Shown piece by piece: positions 15,186 to 23,113 of a stretch of 23,114 nucleotides of DNA (positions within the stretch are counted from its first letter, which is position 1; each line of letters starts with the position of its first letter). Position numbers and translations under genes: made by a program. Source of the DNA: Actinomycetota bacterium (GTDB lineage: Bacteria > Actinomycetota > Acidimicrobiia > Acidimicrobiales > Ilumatobacteraceae); NCBI GenBank assembly GCA_005788205.1, contig SXYT01000128.1:1-23114 (forward strand). The letters are read 5' to 3'. Under the pieces are notes generated by a model, which was not told where the DNA came from, ran no database searches, and saw only the letters and a list, made by a program, of their open reading frames with translations.

Positions 15186-15191
15186 TAGGCT
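15186..15191 (+). promoter_or_regulatory. Leaderless promoter of the 176-residue gene
   Basis: TAGGCT at 15186-15191, six bases before ATG 15198. It drives the pair ending in the acyl-CoA dehydrogenase gene. Confidence 0.5.
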
Positions 15192-15197
15192 GTCGCC

Positions 15198-15728
15198 ATG
15201 GCTGCACCGCGATACGCACCGACACCAGTGGCCGAGCCGGCCCGCTCCTATGACTCACCGGACCACGTGCCCGCCGCGTGGGCACCGGACCGCAAGGCCG
15301 AGATCGATGGCCGGCAACCCGCCGGTGCCCGCCTCGGCTACCAGGGCCCCGACCAGGGGTATGTCATGACCCTCGCCGCCCGTGCCCGTGCCCGCGTGAA
15401 GGTGCAGACAGGCGAGGACGTCGATGACGTGCTCCGGGGCTGCTCACTGATCGCACTGAAGCGCGCCTCGCTCTTCGGTCGCGCCCCGATGGTGCACGAC
15501 CTGACGCTCGCGCTGTCCATCTGGGGTTTCCTCTCTCCCGACGTCCCCGCGGACCTGCTCGCCGCGCGCTGCGGGCTGTTCGAGGGTGTCCACAACGCGG
15601 CGCACCACTACGCGGAGGGCCGCGTGATCGCCGACCTCGTGCCTGAGGCGACGCTGCGCCTGTCCCACACCGACGTCGCCGCACGGGTGCCCGCCGCGTG
15701 GCGCGAGCTCACGGGGTTCGGGCGATGA
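15198..15728 (+). CDS. Hypothetical protein, 176 residues, coupled to an acyl-CoA dehydrogenase
   Basis: I do not recognise a family. The first 50 residues are Pro/Ala-rich and look disordered; from about residue 53 the chain is helical, with YVMTLAARARARVKVQTGED, VDDVLRGCSLIALKRASLFG, HDLTLALSIWGFLS and FEGVHNAAHHYAEGRVIADL. The HNAAHHYAEGR segment is His-rich and could bind a metal, though this is speculation. There is no signal peptide. Its TGA overlaps the ATG of the downstream acyl-CoA dehydrogenase (ATGA), so the two are co-translated and probably act together in fatty-acid or acyl-CoA metabolism. A TAGGCT box six bases before the ATG fixes the start. Confidence 0.75.
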   Translation: MAAPRYAPTPVAEPARSYDSPDHVPAAWAPDRKAEIDGRQPAGARLGYQGPDQGYVMTLAARARARVKVQTGEDVDDVLRGCSLIALKRASLFGRAPMVHDLTLALSIWGFLSPDVPADLLAARCGLFEGVHNAAHHYAEGRVIADLVPEATLRLSHTDVAARVPAAWRELTGFGR

Positions 15729-17512
15729 CCGTCTACAAGGCCCCGTTGGGGGACATGCAGTTCGTGCTCGACCGGTTCTGCCGTCTCGGCGACATCACGT
15801 CACTGCCGAAGTTCGCGGGCGTGGACACGTCCGTGGTGCCCGAGATGCTCGCCGAGGCTGCCCGTTTCTTCGAGGAGTCGTTCGCCCCGCTGAACGCAGT
15901 CGGTGACACCGTGGGGTCGCACCGCAACGACGACGGCACGGTGACCACGCCCCCCGGCTTCAAGGAGGCCTACAGGGCGTACGTCGAGGCCGGATGGGGG
16001 ACCGTGGGGTTCGATCCCGGATTCGGCGGCGGCGGTTTCCCGTGGGTCGTCAACATCGCGATACAGGAGATGATGAACTCGGCGAACATGGCGCTGACCA
16101 TGGCGCCGCTCCTCACCCAGGGCGCGATCGACGCGATCATGCACCACGGCGACGAGACCCAGAAGATGACGTACCTGCCGAGGATGATCACCGGCGAGTG
16201 GACGGGCACCATGAACCTCACTGAGCCGGACGCAGGCAGCGACGTGGGCGCCGTGCGCACCAGGGCCGTGCGCCAGTCAGACGGCACCTACCTCATCACC
16301 GGCACGAAGATCTACATCACCTTCGGCCAGCACGACATGGCAGACAACATCATCCACCTGGTGCTCGCCCGCACACCGGATGCCCCCGCGGGCACCAAGG
16401 GCATCTCGTGCTTCATCGTGCCCCAGCGCATCCTCGACGCGGACGGCAGGCCCGGGTGCGAGAACGACGTGAAGTGCGTGAGCATCGAGCACAAGACGGG
16501 CATCAAGGCGAGCCCCACGTGCGTGCTCTCATACGGCGACAACGGCGGTGCGGTCGGCTACCTCATCGGCGAGGAGAACCGCGGGATGACCTACATGTTC
16601 ACGATGATGAACCAGGCGCGTCTCGGTGTCGGTCTTGAGGGGCTGGCGCTCATCGAACGCGCGTACCAGCAGGCGCTCGAGTACTCGGTGCAGCGCCGCC
16701 AGGGGCGGGCACCGGGTGCCAAGGGCCCCGACAGCTCGCAGATCATCGACCACCCCGACGTGAAGCGGATGCTCCTGACGATGAAGAGCACCATCGAGGC
16801 GCTGCGTCGGCTCATCTACTGGAACGCGGGCTGCATCGACGTCGCCGCCCACCATCCCGACGGGAACGAACGCGAGCGCGCCGCAGACATGGCCGCGCTG
16901 CTGACGCCACTGTCGAAGGGGTGGAGCACCGACATGGCAGTTGAGCTCACCGGCACCGCTGTGCAGGTGCACGGCGGGATGGGGTTCATCGAAGAGACGG
17001 GCATCGCCCAGCACTACCGCGACGCGAGGATCACCACGATCTACGAGGGCACGAACGGCATCCAGGCGATGGACCTCGTGGGCCGCAAGATCGGCCTGAA
17101 GGCAGGTGCGGTGGTCGCCGGCCTGTTCGACGAGATCGCCGCTGTCGACGCGCGTCTCGCGGCCCACCCGGACCTAGCCCAGACCCGCAGCGAGCTCTCG
17201 GCCGCGCTCGACGCCGTGCGCGGCACCACGCAATGGATCATGGAGCACTCGGGGAACCCCCTCGATGTGCTCTCGGGTGCCACGCCGTACCTGCGCCAGA
17301 TGTCGGTGCTGGTCGGCGGGTACTGCATGGCTGAATCTGCCCTCATCGCGTGCGAGGCCGGTGACCTGCCGGCGGATGTCGTCGCGGCGAAGGTGGGGAC
17401 GGCTCGGTTCTTCTGCGAGCAGCTGCTGCCGCAGGTGCACGGCCTGAGCGGTGCGGTCATGGGCGACAGCGCACTGCTCATGTCGTTCGGGGCGGAGTCC
17501 CTCTCGGTCTGA
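15725..17512 (+). CDS. Acyl-CoA dehydrogenase, long form (DmdC/FadE5-like)
   Basis: An FAD enzyme oxidising an acyl-CoA to the 2-enoyl-CoA. At 595 residues it belongs to the long branch with an extra N-terminal helix (YKAPLGDMQFVLDRFCRL) and a C-terminal extension, the architecture of 3-methylmercaptopropionyl-CoA dehydrogenase (DmdC) and mycobacterial FadE5. Landmarks: TPPGFKEAYRAYVEAGW, MNLTEPDAGSDVGAVRTRA (flavin/substrate loop), GTKIYITFGQHD, VQVHGGMGFIEETGIAQHYRDARI and YEGTNGIQAMDLVGRK, which holds the usual catalytic Glu. The substrate cannot be assigned; no other DMSP genes are nearby, so general fatty-acid oxidation is at least as likely. The ATG overlaps the preceding gene's stop. 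Confidence 0.9.
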   Translation: MTVYKAPLGDMQFVLDRFCRLGDITSLPKFAGVDTSVVPEMLAEAARFFEESFAPLNAVGDTVGSHRNDDGTVTTPPGFKEAYRAYVEAGWGTVGFDPGFGGGGFPWVVNIAIQEMMNSANMALTMAPLLTQGAIDAIMHHGDETQKMTYLPRMITGEWTGTMNLTEPDAGSDVGAVRTRAVRQSDGTYLITGTKIYITFGQHDMADNIIHLVLARTPDAPAGTKGISCFIVPQRILDADGRPGCENDVKCVSIEHKTGIKASPTCVLSYGDNGGAVGYLIGEENRGMTYMFTMMNQARLGVGLEGLALIERAYQQALEYSVQRRQGRAPGAKGPDSSQIIDHPDVKRMLLTMKSTIEALRRLIYWNAGCIDVAAHHPDGNERERAADMAALLTPLSKGWSTDMAVELTGTAVQVHGGMGFIEETGIAQHYRDARITTIYEGTNGIQAMDLVGRKIGLKAGAVVAGLFDEIAAVDARLAAHPDLAQTRSELSAALDAVRGTTQWIMEHSGNPLDVLSGATPYLRQMSVLVGGYCMAESALIACEAGDLPADVVAAKVGTARFFCEQLLPQVHGLSGAVMGDSALLMSFGAESLSV

Positions 17513-17530
17513 CGGCGCGGGCCCGCGGGG

Positions 17531-17917
17531 TCAGAGATCGACCGCGTGGCGCCTCAGCGCCTCGACATCGCAGAACTCGCTCGCGGCGATGTGGGTGCTG
17601 CGCAGCTTCACCTGCGGGGCCATCCCGGCCTCGTAGGCCTCCTGCCACCGCGGCGCGCACAGGCACCACTGGTCGCCCGCCTTCAGCCCGGCGAAGCCGT
17701 ACTGGGGCATCGGGGTGCTGAGGTCGTTGCCGGCGCTCTTCGAGAACGCGAGGAACTCGTCCGTCATCACCGCACACACAGCGTGCACGCCCACGTCGTC
17801 GCCCCCGACCTCGCAGCAACCGGTGCGGTAGAAACCCGTCATCGGGTCCGTGCAGCACGTCTGCAGCGGCTCACCCAGGACGTTCACCTGGTCGGTGGAA
17901 GTGAAGCCGTCGGCCAT
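17531..17917 (-). CDS. DUF2237-family protein
   Basis: A 128-residue protein that matches the DUF2237 family: NVLGEPLQTCCTDPMTGFYRTGCC near residue 12, the middle VHAVCAVMTDEFLAFSKSAGNDLSTPMP and the C-terminal GDQWCLCAPRWQEAYEAGMAP, with several conserved cysteines. The function of the family is unknown; the Cys pattern suggests metal binding or redox chemistry. It begins one base after the VIT-type transporter's stop and is surely co-transcribed with it. The pairing with a metal transporter is suggestive only. Convergent with the acyl-CoA dehydrogenase across 18 bases holding a GCGGGCCCGC palindrome. Confidence 0.88.
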   Translation of the reverse strand: MADGFTSTDQVNVLGEPLQTCCTDPMTGFYRTGCCEVGGDDVGVHAVCAVMTDEFLAFSKSAGNDLSTPMPQYGFAGLKAGDQWCLCAPRWQEAYEAGMAPQVKLRSTHIAASEFCDVEALRRHAVDL

Positions 17918-17918
17918 G

Positions 17919-18635
17919 TCAGTTGATCTGGGTGCCGAGGAGGGTGCCGATGAGGTACGTGGCGCCGGTGGCCACGAGGAGGATCGCCACCTGGCGGGCG
18001 GAGGACTTCATGACGGAGCGCTCCGTGGAGACGCCGAGCGCCGCGCCGACGACCGCGGCCGAGATCACCCCTATGGAGACCGAGGTGACGGCGGCGGCCG
18101 TGCCCGAGCCGAAGAACCACGGCACAACAGGCAGCAGCGCCCCCGCGGTGAACATCACGAACGACAGGATCGCGGCCGCGAGTGCCGACGGCATGTCGGT
18201 GGGGTCGACCCCGAACTCCTCGCGGGCGTGCACCAGCAGTGCCCGCTCCTTGTCCTGCATCACCTCGGTGGCGCCGGCAATCGCCTGCTCGCGCGTCATT
18301 CCGTGGTCTTCGTAGAAGGCAGCAAGCTCGAGTGTCTCCTTCTCGGGGTTCTTCTCGAGCTCGCGCCGCTCGATCGCCATCTCGCGATGGACGAGCTCGT
18401 TCTGTGCGGACACAGAGATCCACTCGCCGGCCGCCATGCTGAACGCACCGGCCACCGCACCGGCGAGCCCGCCGAGCCGCACCACCGACGCGGCAACACC
18501 GCCGCCGGCGAACCCGAGAATGAGAGACACGTTGGAGACGAGACCGTCGCTGACGCCGAACACTGCGGCGCGCGCGAGACCGCCGGAGACGGCGCGGTGG
18601 TCCTCGTTCAGCAGGTGCGGAGACTTGCGGGGCAT
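17919..18635 (-). CDS. VIT1/CCC1-family divalent metal transporter
   Basis: A 238-residue integral membrane protein of the VIT1/CCC1 (DUF125) family, which moves Fe2+ or Mn2+ out of the cytosol by exchange with protons. Visible features: HRAVSGGLARAAVFGVSDGLVSN ahead of the first spans, a second span with GAFSMAAGEWISVSAQNE (family signature), a charged cytosolic metal-binding region of about 65 residues rich in Glu, Met and His (VHREMAIERRELEKNPEKE onward), and three further spans from about residue 150. The ATG 18635 has TAGCGT six bases upstream, so it is leaderless. Divergent from gltX. Confidence 0.9.
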   Translation of the reverse strand: MPRKSPHLLNEDHRAVSGGLARAAVFGVSDGLVSNVSLILGFAGGGVAASVVRLGGLAGAVAGAFSMAAGEWISVSAQNELVHREMAIERRELEKNPEKETLELAAFYEDHGMTREQAIAGATEVMQDKERALLVHAREEFGVDPTDMPSALAAAILSFVMFTAGALLPVVPWFFGSGTAAAVTSVSIGVISAAVVGAALGVSTERSVMKSSARQVAILLVATGATYLIGTLLGTQIN

Positions 18636-18689
18636 GTCGCCACGCTAGTCCGCAGGCCCCGAACGGCCTTCCCACTAGCCTCAATTCAC
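18636..18689. promoter_or_regulatory. Divergent leaderless promoters of the VIT transporter and gltX
   Basis: Minus strand: TAGCGT (18642-18647), six bases before the transporter ATG. Plus strand: TAGCCT (18676-18681), eight bases before the gltX ATG. The spacer between the two start codons is 54 bases. Confidence 0.6.
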
Positions 18690-20093
18690 ATGGATTCGCC
18701 CCGATACCGGTTCGCGCCGTCGCCGACGGGTTTTTTCCATGTGGGAGGGGCGCGCACCGCCCTCTACAACTGGGCTCTCGTGCAGCGCACGGGCGGCACG
18801 TTCGTTCTGCGCATCGAGGACACGGACGAGTCGCGCAACAGCCCCGAGTGGACGCAGGGGATCATCGACGCGCTCGCGTGGCTCGGCATCGACTCGTCCT
18901 CGCCGCGATTCGAGGGGCCCTACTTCCAGTCCGCGAACGCGGGGCTGCACCGCGACGCCGCCATGGGGCTGTTCGAGGAGGGCAAGGCCTACTGGTGCGA
19001 CCTCACGGCGGAGCAGGTGCAGGCGCGCGCGAAGGAGACGGGCGGGCAGGGCTACGACGGCCACTCGCGTGACAGGGGCCTCGGGCCCGGGCCGGGGCAC
19101 GTGCTGCGGTTCCGCGTGCCGGAGGGCATGACGGTGGTCGATGACCTCGTGCGCGGCCGGGTGGAGTTCCAGAACGACACCATCGAGGATTTCGTCCTCC
19201 TGCGCGGGAACGGCTCGCCCATGTTCCTGCTGGCGAACGTGGTGGACGACATCGAGATGCGCATCACCCATGTCGTGCGCGCAGAGGAGCACCTGCCGAA
19301 CACCCCGAAGCAGCAGCTGCTGTGGGACGCACTCGGTCATGCGGCACCGGTGTGGGCGCACGTGCCCGTGCTCGTGAACGAGCAGCGCAAGAAGCTGTCC
19401 AAGCGGCGCGACAAGGTGGCACTCGAGCAGTACCGCGCCGAAGGCATCCTTGCCGACGCCATGATCAACTACCTGATGACCCTCGGGTGGGCGCCGGCCG
19501 GCGACACCGAGATCGTGCCGTGGGAGCGCATCGTGGGGGACTTCCGTCTCGAGGACGTCAACCACTCGCCGGCATTCTTCGACGTGAAGAAGCTCGCCGC
19601 ATTTAACGGTGACCACGTGCGGATGATGTCCCCGGAGGCGTTCATCGAGGCGTCGCAGCCGTTCCTGCAGGGGGACGTGCCCTGGGCACACGAGAGGTTC
19701 GATGCGGGCACCTTCGCACGCGTCGCGCCGCTCATCCAGACGCGCATCGGCGCGCTCTCCGAGATCCCGGCGATGGTCGACTTCTTCTTCCTCGCCGACC
19801 CGCCGTCGGATCCTGATGCATGGACGAAGACGATGTCGTCGGACTTCGCCGCGGACGCCCTCGACGCGATGTCCGCCGGTCTCGCCGCGTGCCCGTGGGA
19901 TGCCGAGTCGGTGAAGGCAGTGCTCGAGGCCTTCACCGATGCGCGCGGGCTCAAGCTCGGCAAGACCCAGGCACCGGTCCGTGTCGCCGTCACCGGGCGC
20001 ACAGTGGGCCCGCCCCTGTTCGAGAGCATCCAGATACTCGGGCGCGACGAATCGATGCGGCGCATCACCGCGGCCCGCGCACGAATCGACTGA
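18690..20093 (+). CDS. gltX: Glutamyl-tRNA synthetase
   Basis: Class I aminoacyl-tRNA synthetase charging tRNA-Glu (and, in most actinobacteria, also tRNA-Gln for later amidation by GatCAB). The 467-residue protein starts RYRFAPSPTGFFHVGGARTA, containing the HIGH-type motif (here FHVGG) and the family-specific APSPTG. LRIEDTDESRNSPEW follows, then the KMSKS equivalent KKLSKRRDKVALEQY near residue 235 and the C-terminal anticodon-binding helices. The start is fixed by the promoter box eight bases upstream and the exact family N-terminus. The tRNA-Gln(CTG) and tRNA-Glu(CTC) genes downstream are its likely substrates. Confidence 0.95.
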   Translation: MDSPRYRFAPSPTGFFHVGGARTALYNWALVQRTGGTFVLRIEDTDESRNSPEWTQGIIDALAWLGIDSSSPRFEGPYFQSANAGLHRDAAMGLFEEGKAYWCDLTAEQVQARAKETGGQGYDGHSRDRGLGPGPGHVLRFRVPEGMTVVDDLVRGRVEFQNDTIEDFVLLRGNGSPMFLLANVVDDIEMRITHVVRAEEHLPNTPKQQLLWDALGHAAPVWAHVPVLVNEQRKKLSKRRDKVALEQYRAEGILADAMINYLMTLGWAPAGDTEIVPWERIVGDFRLEDVNHSPAFFDVKKLAAFNGDHVRMMSPEAFIEASQPFLQGDVPWAHERFDAGTFARVAPLIQTRIGALSEIPAMVDFFFLADPPSDPDAWTKTMSSDFAADALDAMSAGLAACPWDAESVKAVLEAFTDARGLKLGKTQAPVRVAVTGRTVGPPLFESIQILGRDESMRRITAARARID

Positions 20094-20094
20094 C

Positions 20095-20739
20095 GTGCTC
20101 GCTTCGCCTGACCGCCGCACGGGTGCCGCGTTCGTCTTGCGCGGTGCCATGGCGGTGGCTGCGGCACTCTGTCTCTCGATCGCCGTCTATCTCGCCCTGG
20201 TCCTGCTGCAGGTCCGTCACATGGGGGCCGGCGCAGGTGACATCCCCGGGCGCAGTGACGTCATCGTCGTGATGGGTGCGGCGCAGTACGACGGGACACC
20301 GTCGCCGATGCTGGAGGAGCGACTCGCCGCGGCGCTCGCCCTGTGGAAGAAAGGCGCGGCACCGGTCATCGCGGTCACCGGCGGCAAGATGCCCGCCGAC
20401 AGGTTCACCGAGGCGGCGACAGCACGGCGGTGGCTCACGGACAGGGGAGTCCCGCGCGATGCGATCGTGATGGAGGACACGGGACGCTCGACGTGGGAGT
20501 CGCTCAGTTCGCTCGCACCGGTGCTGGAGGAAAGGGGAGTCCGCACCGTCGTGATGGTGACGACCAACTGGCACGTCGCCAGGTCGACCCACGCCATGCG
20601 CGAGCTCGGCTTCGAGACGACCCCGGCCCCCGTGGGAGAGGGACTCTCGGGGAGCGCATCGCGTTGGGTGCGCGAGGCCGTGGGCGTGGGGCTCGGCAGG
20701 ATCATCGGCTTCGGCACGCTCGAGCAGATCACGGGCTGA
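20095..20739 (+). CDS. DUF218 (YdcF/SanA-like) membrane-anchored protein
   Basis: A 214-residue protein with one N-terminal membrane span (about residues 17-39, AMAVAAALCLSIAVYLALVLL) and an external DUF218 domain: DVIVVMGAAQYDGTPSPMLEERLAAAL, VIAVTGGKMPADRFTEAATA, AIVMEDTGRSTWESL, VMVTTNWHVARSTHAMRELG. Family members such as SanA and YdcF affect envelope integrity; the biochemical activity is unsettled. GTG 20095 lies one base after the gltX stop, giving a coupled start; ATG 20149 at the edge of the membrane span is the alternative. Confidence 0.85.
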   Translation: MLASPDRRTGAAFVLRGAMAVAAALCLSIAVYLALVLLQVRHMGAGAGDIPGRSDVIVVMGAAQYDGTPSPMLEERLAAALALWKKGAAPVIAVTGGKMPADRFTEAATARRWLTDRGVPRDAIVMEDTGRSTWESLSSLAPVLEERGVRTVVMVTTNWHVARSTHAMRELGFETTPAPVGEGLSGSASRWVREAVGVGLGRIIGFGTLEQITG

Positions 20740-20784
20740 CCGCCCGCGGCGTGGTGGCCGGTGGTCGCCGCCGACGTTCACCGC

Positions 20785-20790
20785 TACACT
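20785..20790 (+). promoter_or_regulatory. -10 box for tRNA-Gln
   Basis: TACACT, 12 bases before the first base of the mature tRNA, in the right place for a short 5' leader. Confidence 0.45.
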
Positions 20791-20802
20791 CCGTCACCGC
20801 AC

Positions 20803-20877
20803 TGGGGAATGGTGTAATTGGCAACACAGCAGTTTCTGGTACTGTTATTCAGGGTTCGAGTCCTTGTTCCCCAACCA
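20803..20877 (+). tRNA. tRNA-Gln (anticodon CTG)
   Basis: Complete cloverleaf: acceptor TGGGGAA/TTCCCCA, D-stem GTGT/ACAC, anticodon stem GCAGT/ACTGT with loop TTCTGGT (anticodon CTG), T-stem CAGGG/CCTTG around TTCGAGT, discriminator A and an encoded CCA (20875-20877). The U1-A72 pair is typical of bacterial tRNA-Gln. Confidence 0.95.
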
Positions 20878-20914
20878 TTTGCCTCCCGTGGTGAGTGAGT
20901 CCGCCGCTCTGGTG

Positions 20915-20920
20915 TAGAAC
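20915..20920 (+). promoter_or_regulatory. Leaderless promoter of the enoyl-CoA hydratase-like gene
   Basis: TAGAAC, six bases before ATG 20927. Confidence 0.45.
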
Positions 20921-20926
20921 TCCAAC

Positions 20927-21757
20927 ATGGCAATAGATCTCTCCTCGTTGCAGACCGTCTCGTACCGCGTGGACAGCCCCGGGGACGCGGGAATCGCGGT
21001 CGTGTCGCTCGACCGTGCCGACAAGCGCAACGCCCAGAACAACCTGATGACGTACGAGCTGAACGCCTGCTACGACGACGCCGCACGCAGGAACGACGTG
21101 AAGGTCATCGTGCTGCGTGCCGAGGGCCCGCACTTCTCCGCCGGCCACGACCTCCGTGACCGCACGACCCCGGACGAGTTCGGGAAGGTGTTCCCGCAGT
21201 CCGGATTCACCGGCGAGGGCCAGGAGGCGATGATGGCCCACGAGGAGGAGGTCTACTTCAACATGTGCTGGCGGTGGCGCAACATCCCGAAGCCCGTCAT
21301 CGCCGCGGCACAGGGCAAATCCATTGCCGGCGCCCTGATGCTCCTCTGGGTCGCCGACATCATCATCGCCGCCGAGGATGCGACCTTCTCCGACCCGGTC
21401 GTGGCATTCGGGGTGAACGGCGTCGAGTACTTCGGCCACCCGTGGGAGTTCGGCGCCCGCAAGGCGAAGGAACTGCTCTTCACCGGCGACTCGTTCACCG
21501 CGCACGAGGCGATGCAGCTCGGCATGGTGAACCGCGTCGTGCCGCCGGCCGAACTGGATGAGGCGGCCATGGACATGGCGCGCCGCATCGCCGCGAAGCC
21601 GGGTTTCGCGCTGAAACTCGCGAAGGAGTCCGTGAATCAGGCACTCGAGGCCCAGGGCCAGTACACGGCCATGCGCGCGGCGTTCTCGCTCCAGCACATC
21701 GGACACGCCAACAACAAGCTGCGCTTCGGCATGGCGATCGATCCCTCGGGGCTGTGA
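20927..21757 (+). CDS. Enoyl-CoA hydratase/isomerase-family protein with altered active site
   Basis: A 276-residue crotonase-fold protein. The oxyanion-hole segment FSAGHDL is intact, as are PKPVIAAAQG and the C-terminal trimerisation region. Aligned with classical enoyl-CoA hydratase, the segment GYALGGGCELAMMCDI becomes GKSIAGALMLLWVADI, so the first catalytic Glu is Met, and FGQPEILLG becomes FSDPVVAFG, so the second is Val. Ordinary hydratase chemistry is therefore doubtful; an isomerase, hydrolase or lyase reaction of this superfamily is possible. The TGA overlaps the GTG of the next gene (GTGA), an acyl-CoA dehydrogenase, so the two form one acyl-CoA-processing unit. Confidence 0.88.
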   Translation: MAIDLSSLQTVSYRVDSPGDAGIAVVSLDRADKRNAQNNLMTYELNACYDDAARRNDVKVIVLRAEGPHFSAGHDLRDRTTPDEFGKVFPQSGFTGEGQEAMMAHEEEVYFNMCWRWRNIPKPVIAAAQGKSIAGALMLLWVADIIIAAEDATFSDPVVAFGVNGVEYFGHPWEFGARKAKELLFTGDSFTAHEAMQLGMVNRVVPPAELDEAAMDMARRIAAKPGFALKLAKESVNQALEAQGQYTAMRAAFSLQHIGHANNKLRFGMAIDPSGL

Positions 21758-22965
21758 CGAAGGTGGCGGTGACACAGGAATCGGTTGCGGCCGAGTGCTC
21801 CGCGTGGATCTCGGCAAACTGGAACCCGGACCTTTCTCTGCGGGAGTGGCGCGAGCGACTGTGCGATTCGGGGTGGGCAGTGCCCCACTGGCCGGAGAAG
21901 TGGATGGGCAGGGGACTGCCCGCTTGGAGCGAGACCGTCGTGGCGGCCTGCCTGCGCGAGCACAGCGCCGTCGGCCTGCCGACGGGAGCCGGGACGTTGC
22001 TCGCCGCACCGACGATCCTCGAGCACGGCACGGACGGGCTGCGCGCGAGGTTCCTGCGGGCGACACTGACCGGCGAGCTCACCTGGTGCCAGTTGTTCAG
22101 CGAGCCCGGTGCCGGCAGCGACCTCGCCGGGCTGCAGGCAAGGGCGGTGCGCGACGGTGACGAGTGGCTGGTGAACGGCCAGAAGGTCTGGAACACGAGC
22201 GCCCACCATGCCGACTACGGAATCCTGCTCGCGCGCACCGACTCCACGGTGCCGAAGCACTCGGGGATCACGTACTTCGTGCTGCCGATGCGCCAGCCCG
22301 GGGTGCTCGTGCGCCCTCTCGCCCAGATGAACCACCATTCGTCGTTCAACGAGGTGTTCCTCACCGATGCACGCGTGCCGGCGGACTGGGTCGTGGGCGA
22401 GATGAACAGGGGCTGGACGGTCGCCCTCGCGACGCTCGCCCATGAGCGAAAGTTCGGCAACGTCGTGTCGCGGTGGCGACTGGACGGCGCGACGGGCCGT
22501 GCGGTCAATGAGGCCCGGGCCGAGCATGACGAGCAGATGGAGACCTACAAGTGGTACCCGCAGCGGGCAGGACGGGTGGATCTGGTGGTGCCGGAGATGT
22601 CGCGACGCGGACGCAGCGACGATGCGGCACTGCGCCAGGATGTGGCGAGGCTCCTCACGATGCAGCGCATCGCCGGCTGGACAGCCGACCGCGCACGTGC
22701 CGCACGCGAGCTCGGAAGGCCGCCCGGGCCGGAGGGAAGCGTCGGCAAATTGTCGATGAGTGCGATCGCACGTCTCGCGGCGCAGGTGCACGGGCGCATC
22801 GCCGGTGCCGAGGGAATGCTCACGGGGCCCGGCACCGCCGCAGACGGAATGGTGGCTGAGGTGCTGGTGTCCGTGCCGGGCCAGTCGATCGCGGGCGGCA
22901 CCGACGAGATCCAGCGCAACATCCTGGGTGAGCGCATGCTGGGCCTGCCCCGCGAACCGCAGTGA
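21754..22965 (+). CDS. Acyl-CoA dehydrogenase
   Basis: A 403-residue FAD-dependent acyl-CoA dehydrogenase of ordinary length. Features: WAVPHWPEKWMGRGLPAW in the N-terminal helical domain, CQLFSEPGAGSDLAGLQARA (flavin and substrate loop), NGQKVWNTSAHHADYGILLART, HHSSFNEVFLTDARVPADWVVG and the C-terminal GGTDEIQRNILGERMLGLP, which binds the flavin pyrophosphate of the partner subunit. It is of the type often found in fatty-acid and sterol side-chain catabolism in actinobacteria. The start GTG overlaps the stop of the preceding hydratase-like gene, implying a shared substrate pathway. Confidence 0.9.
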   Translation: MTKVAVTQESVAAECSAWISANWNPDLSLREWRERLCDSGWAVPHWPEKWMGRGLPAWSETVVAACLREHSAVGLPTGAGTLLAAPTILEHGTDGLRARFLRATLTGELTWCQLFSEPGAGSDLAGLQARAVRDGDEWLVNGQKVWNTSAHHADYGILLARTDSTVPKHSGITYFVLPMRQPGVLVRPLAQMNHHSSFNEVFLTDARVPADWVVGEMNRGWTVALATLAHERKFGNVVSRWRLDGATGRAVNEARAEHDEQMETYKWYPQRAGRVDLVVPEMSRRGRSDDAALRQDVARLLTMQRIAGWTADRARAARELGRPPGPEGSVGKLSMSAIARLAAQVHGRIAGAEGMLTGPGTAADGMVAEVLVSVPGQSIAGGTDEIQRNILGERMLGLPREPQ

Positions 22966-23019
22966 TCTTGCACCGGCGGGAGCGGCGCGGTCCCGTGGGT
23001 GAACCCCGCGGTGTGCCGA

Positions 23020-23025
23020 TAGGGT
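23020..23025 (+). promoter_or_regulatory. -10 box for tRNA-Glu
   Basis: TAGGGT, 12 bases before the mature tRNA start, the same distance as at tRNA-Gln. Confidence 0.4.
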
Positions 23026-23037
23026 TTCCTGCTCCAG

Positions 23038-23113
23038 GCTCCCATCGTCTAGTGGCCTAGGACACCACCCTCTCAAGGTGGCGGCACGGGTTCGAATCCC
23101 GTTGGGAGTGCCA
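23038..23113 (+). tRNA. tRNA-Glu (anticodon CTC)
   Basis: Cloverleaf: acceptor GCTCCCA/TGGGAGT (G1-U72 wobble), D-arm GTCT/GGAC, anticodon stem CCACC/GGTGG with loop CTCTCAA (anticodon CTC), T-stem ACGGG/CCCGT around TTCGAAT, discriminator G and an encoded CCA (23111-23113). One further base follows before the window ends. Confidence 0.95.

Noticed and set aside
17513..17530. A bidirectional intrinsic terminator at the GCGGGCCCGC palindrome
   Set aside because: It is fully self-complementary with no loop and no T-run on either side; kept only as a comment under the DUF2237 gene.
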